DNA of 24,774 nt from Bigelowiella natans CCMP2755 (lineage: Eukaryota > Cercozoa > Chlorarachniophyceae). The position numbers and the translations under genes were made by a program. The notes below the pieces were generated by a model, which searched no databases, was not told the origin of the DNA, and was given only the letters and a program-made list of their open reading frames with translations. The stretch is from assembly GCA_000320545.1 (NCBI GenBank), contig ADNK01001721.1, forward strand, positions 1-24,774, written 5' to 3'. Positions 21,357-24,774 of the stretch are shown in pieces; within the stretch, counting starts at the first letter, position 1; every line of letters begins with the position of its first letter.

Positions 21357-22699
21357 GAGAGAGAGGGGGGGAGGAGGAAAGGGGGGGGGCAGAAAAGGCA
21401 TTTTGGCGACTGAATGACAACACCCGCTGCTACTGCCAAACTGCCGCGGCTGCTAGCGAGAGAACGGGCAATAAAAAGGCTCCTTTCGGACTGGTCATGT
21501 CGCTTGGTTATATCCGCAAGCTTATTCAAAAATTAACCCGGAATTCAAAAGTGATTTCGCTGTTGCTGATGCCTAACAACTAGGCCAGAGCTAGCAGATA
21601 GCGTGCAAGTGGTGATTTCCCATTTGCTGTCGAATTCAAAATCATGTGATAAACACAATGATACCATATATATAGGATATATATGATATTAAGTTGTCTT
21701 TTATAATGGCGGAGGCGAATGCAACTGTTTATGTTATTTATTGCATGTGTCATTGCTAAAGATGTGCGTGGGTTAGACATCTGGGGATTTTCATTACACA
21801 TGTTACATGTGCAGATATGTTTTCGTGTAGAGCGTGCATACACGCTAGCACGTACATGCATGTGCAAAGAGAGATGTATAGCAATGCAATCTGTACCACC
21901 ACAACGTGCAGGTTTATGGCGGTGCACATGTGTGCATGCATATGAGCGATTGCCACGTACATGCGCCTTTGCTGTGTCTATTTTCTTTCTTGCACTTCAC
22001 AAACTCATGGAGCCACAAGCAAATGTGCAACATGCTAGCATGCATCAGTGCGACAAGCACTGGGACTACGCTAGACTAGAGCATTTTTGGGGGTGCGTTC
22101 ATGTATACGTACTATACATGCGACACATTCAGACATGATCTAGATGATTCACGCGCACATGCGCTGCACACTGCAATGCATTTGCATGTGCTCTCCGATG
22201 CAATGGCGTTAGTTGAGCTAGCGAAGCCTTAAGTAACGTGCATGTAATCGTGCATTCCCATGTCATTGCATGTGTCATTGCATTGCGTTGCACTAGGTCC
22301 AACCTAGAGCCGGATGATGTAGCTACTCATTGCTAGCACGGGAAATTCACAACACATTTACATGGCGGTGATCAAAGTGTTCGCGCGCGAGCGAGCGCCT
22401 GTGCCTCGCTAGCTCGCTGGTCTGGCGTACATTACTCTTTTGAAGCGCATCCTTGCAACAATGTGAGTGAACGATTGGATGTTTGGTGTGTATGCGAGGC
22501 CTATATATAAACTACCAAGATGCAATCAATAGGATGTACTTGGCCTGTCGTTGGTGCGGCGGCGCCACAAATAGTGATAAGAGATATACACGTACGCGAG
22601 CGACGTGAGTAGTATATACACCAGCCTTTGCATGCTTTGCCTCTACGTTTTGTCGCATTAATTTACTTTATGATCTTCATTACATCAATCTAAAGTCCC
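21357..22699. other. Intergenic spacer with CTAG/GCATGC-rich island D (about 21585-22450)
   Basis: After the RDD stop come G-rich 3' UTR sequence and a poly(A) signal. From about 21585, and most clearly 21790-22450, CTAG, GCATGC, CATGTG and TGCA words are again enriched, including GCTAGCATGC at 22034-22043 and paired GCGCGCGAGCGAGCG near 22382. I find no supported gene. The 250 bp from 22450 are AT-richer and could precede the next gene. Confidence 0.6.
21470..21475 (+). terminator. Likely poly(A) signal (AATAAA) of the RDD gene
   Basis: AATAAAAA lies 114 bp after the RDD stop on the sense strand, a normal distance for a 3' end signal and before island D begins in strength. Confidence 0.5.
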
Positions 22700-22963
22700 T
22701 CAACTCGATATGACAATTCGCCTTCTTCTATTCAGCTCATCGACTAATATCCGAACTAAGAACACTTTTCCCATCAGAGGACGCTGTACTTTGTTCTGGT
22801 CACAGAATATCTTGACACCACGAGGAAGCTAATTGTCAGCAATGCGCTGGCAGGGGGGGGGGGGCATCATTGAAGAGGAAAGAAGGAAAGATTACTTTTC
22901 AGTTCTGAAGAGTAAAATGAACAATATCCTGGACTAATTGCGTATACAACGACAACAACTAGT

Positions 22964-22996
<33 letters not shown>

Positions 22997-23069
22997 CCTA
23001 CTACAACTACTACTACCTGATGAGGAAGATAAGATCGTTCCAGTGGTAATAAAAATGAAACTCCTGCAG

Positions 23070-23183
23070 AAAGAGAAGGATACGGAGTTGACCCACCATC
23101 AGCATGTGATAAATAACATGTCCCGAATTCGAAAGCAGAAATGCCGCTGTAAAGGCGTACATAAAGAAACACTATGCTCCAAG
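23070..23183 (+). CDS. Possible internal exon of an unresolved plus-strand gene
   Basis: This is a 38-codon frame bounded by a good acceptor (CTCCTGCAG) and a good donor (AAG followed by GTAATAAC), in phase 0 at both ends. It reads KEKDTELTHHQHVINNMSRI, then a Lys/Cys-rich tail. The other two frames have stops. A coding-like stretch at 22779-22836 (RTLYFVLVTEYLDTTRKLI), also after an acceptor and ending in phase 0 at a GT, might be an earlier exon. No family is recognised. Confidence 0.35.
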
Positions 23184-23548
23184 GTAATAACTGGAGACGA
23201 AAACCAGCGATATACGTCTATCTATCATCGCATCGTCATCATTTAGCTTGAGGGCTGCGCGCGGCAAATCATCCTTCCTCTTGTAAGGCTATCACTAGTG
23301 CGACTCCTCACCAGATCTCCCAACACGTCGGTTATGATCCGACGATATTTCGCCTAAGAGGGAAAGAAAGGATTGCGGAGAATCATTATCAAAAGCCAGA
23401 AATTGTCAGAGAGGGGAGGAAAGAAGCATCTCTCCATTTCGTGATCGCGACCGTGCTTACAACGATCTGGACTCGTCATCACCAACGACGATTTGTTCTC
23501 TGTTTTCGTTTGGGTTTTATATCGATGATGACCTCCAGACGTGCATAC

Positions 23549-23568
23549 ACACACACACACACACACAC

Positions 23569-23612
<44 letters not shown>

Positions 23613-23756
23613 AGAGAGGGAGAAACACACACGCAAGCGCACTGAAACGGGTTATTGCAAATATGCGTATGTGCAACCGCAGTTCATCACCGGAAGATTC
23701 ATTCGGATAAGGGAGCACAGAAAGAGACGAAGTACCTGGAAGAAGAAGGAGAAGAA

Positions 23757-23787
<31 letters not shown>

Positions 23788-23874
23788 GGAGGAGGAGGAG
23801 GAGGAGGAGAACATCAGTATGTACATTAGCAACTTGGCACTCAAGCATACTGTTTGTACTCTTCTCTCTCTCTC

Positions 23875-23915
<41 letters not shown>

Positions 23916-23916
23916 C

Positions 23917-23953
<37 letters not shown>

Positions 23954-24005
23954 ACACGCAGATACACAAATACACACACACACACACACACACGCGCGCG
24001 CGCGC
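23549..24005. repeat. Cluster of microsatellites: (AC)n, (AG)n, (GAA)n, (AGG)n, (TC)n, (AC)n, (GC)n
   Basis: Within 460 bp there are (AC)n at 23549-23569, (AG)n to about 23604, (GAA)n about 23742-23780, (AGG)n about 23788-23809, (TC)n about 23866-23908, (AC)n about 23920-23951 and (AC)n passing into (GC)n at 23971-24005. Any long open frame through this stretch, such as Glu-rich or Thr-His-rich ones, is a product of the repeats. It could be intron of the gene hinted at on both sides. Confidence 0.85.
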
Positions 24006-24016
24006 AAATACACAAA

Positions 24017-24191
24017 TACACCACGTCACACGCGCAAAACTAGCACCGCGCCCCACTCTATTCCTATTCACGGATAAAACACAAGCAGTACATTCCCATG
24101 ATCTCGGAACTAAGAGCGATGATGAAGCTTGACGTGTGCACGGAGCTCCACGAGTGAAATAACCGCACCTAAACGACGATTTGGTGTCGCA
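24017..24191 (+). repeat. Left arm of an inverted duplication
   Basis: Positions 24017-24086 match the reverse complement of 24667-24737 with about six differences, including one gap. Similarity continues more weakly inward and stays collinear. ATGAAG at 24122 and TGTCGCA at 24185 have counterparts at 24630 and 24567, with the same 63-bp spacing in each arm. I see no target-site duplication or transposase. Confidence 0.75.
24086..24157 (+). CDS. Possible terminal exon of the unresolved plus-strand gene
   Basis: An AAG acceptor at 24083-24085 opens a 23-codon frame, QYIPMISELRAMMKLDVCTE then LHE, closed by TGA at 24155-24157. It looks helical and is in phase 0, compatible with the exon at 23070-23183. 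It lies inside the left arm of an inverted duplication, and the right arm does not preserve this frame. It may therefore be chance or a repeat-borne fragment. Confidence 0.3.
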   Translation, partial: QYIPMISELRAMMKLDVCTELHE

Positions 24192-24355
24192 GTAATATCC
24201 TACAGATTAGCACACCTTCACATGCTCGGTCCGCACACACGCACACACACACACACACTGCCATTGTTGCATTATCATCCTTATTGTTATATATTGCTCG
24301 CATTTACGGAATCAAATGAAACTACTTCCGAAATGATTAAAAAGCACAAAATGAC

Positions 24356-24567
24356 CTGATTTTTGGTACTAACTGCATCCATGAACAAAGCTTTGGCCAC
24401 CAAAGCAGGACTCCTTATTGCGCAGATAGCCAATTCCTTCACCGCCCCATCACCCCCGGGCGCATCTTCATTAATTGCATGAGCATTATCATAATGAATA
24501 TGTGTATAAGCATTGGAACGGATTGTGCATAGCTTGGTGTCGCCGATGTGATGATATATTTGCGACA
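24356..24567 (-). CDS. Possible exon of a minus-strand gene
   Basis: The minus-strand frame reads SQIYHHIGDTKLCTI, a His/Asn-rich stretch, then EDAPGGDGAVKELAI and SPALVAKALFMDAVSTKNQ. It ends at a CAG/GTCATT donor (24356/24355). The second half has protein-like composition. A second frame from ATG 24628-24630 (MKFYMVTSAPRARYPHEK) overlaps it, and both cannot be right. No family is recognised and upstream exons would be outside the window. Confidence 0.2.
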
Positions 24568-24737
24568 CTTCTCAAGTTTTTCGTGCGGGTATCTTGCGCG
24601 GGGGGCTGACGTGACCATGTAGAACTTCATAATATCTCTCTGTTGTTCATAGCATCGTGCATATACGCTTGTGTTTTATCTGTGTATATGAATAGAGTGG
24701 GGCGCGGGGCCTAGTTTTGCGCGTGTGTCGTGGTGTA
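24561..24737 (-). repeat. Right arm of the inverted duplication
   Basis: This is the reverse-complement partner of 24017-24191, about 91% identical over the outer 70 bp and weaker inward. The spacer between the arms is about 370 bp. Beyond 24737 the match stops, so the outer edge of the duplication is near the window end. Confidence 0.75.
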
Positions 24738-24774
24738 ATCAAGCTTATGGATACCACCCACCAACACCATTGTC

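Noticed and set aside
23441-24132. Several overlapping frames of Thr-His, Arg-Glu and Ser-Leu repeats on both strands
   Set aside because: They are translations of microsatellites with no independent coding evidence.
1-24774. tRNA genes, CRISPR arrays, rRNA, transposase or reverse transcriptase genes
   Set aside because: GTTCGA words at 7036, 13732 and 20246 lack tRNA context; no spaced identical repeats, rRNA stretches or transposon protein motifs were seen by eye.

Overview
This window is nuclear DNA of an intron-rich eukaryote, most likely a protist. The genes are split into many small exons (often 37-100 nt) by GT-AG introns of about 60-600 bp. Spacers and introns are full of microsatellites and C/G homopolymers. 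I see no bacterial operon features, tRNA, rRNA, CRISPR array or recognisable transposase. The lineage cannot be fixed from the sequence. By recollection, the SGNH hydrolase type fits protists such as oomycetes, ciliates or trypanosomatids, but that is inference only.

Layout: (1) 414-829 (+), last exon of a gene that begins left of the window, product unrecognised. (2) 2313-5826 (+), a complete 15-exon SGNH/GDSL-type hydrolase (283 aa) whose splice phases all agree. (3) 7882-15192 (+), a 16-exon TBC-domain Rab GTPase-activating protein with intact Arg and Gln fingers and very large low-complexity insertions inside the catalytic domain. (4) 16559-18770 (-), a complete 11-exon sigma-like glutathione S-transferase (229 aa). 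(5) 19293-21356 (+), a complete 9-exon RDD-family membrane protein (174 aa), divergent from the GST across a 522-bp shared promoter region. (6) 22.7-24.77 kb, fragmentary coding-like exons and an inverted duplication, not resolved into a gene.

The genes do not form an obvious pathway: a lipase-like hydrolase, a vesicle-traffic regulator, a detoxification enzyme and a small membrane protein. The shared feature is the intergenic DNA. The four spacers that follow a gene's 3' end each carry a stretch of a few hundred to 1,000 bp very rich in palindromic words (CTAG, GCTAGC, GCATGC, CATG, TGCA). The divergent GST/RDD promoter lacks it. These islands, the TBC insertions and the use of simple repeats as splice signals are the observations most worth following.
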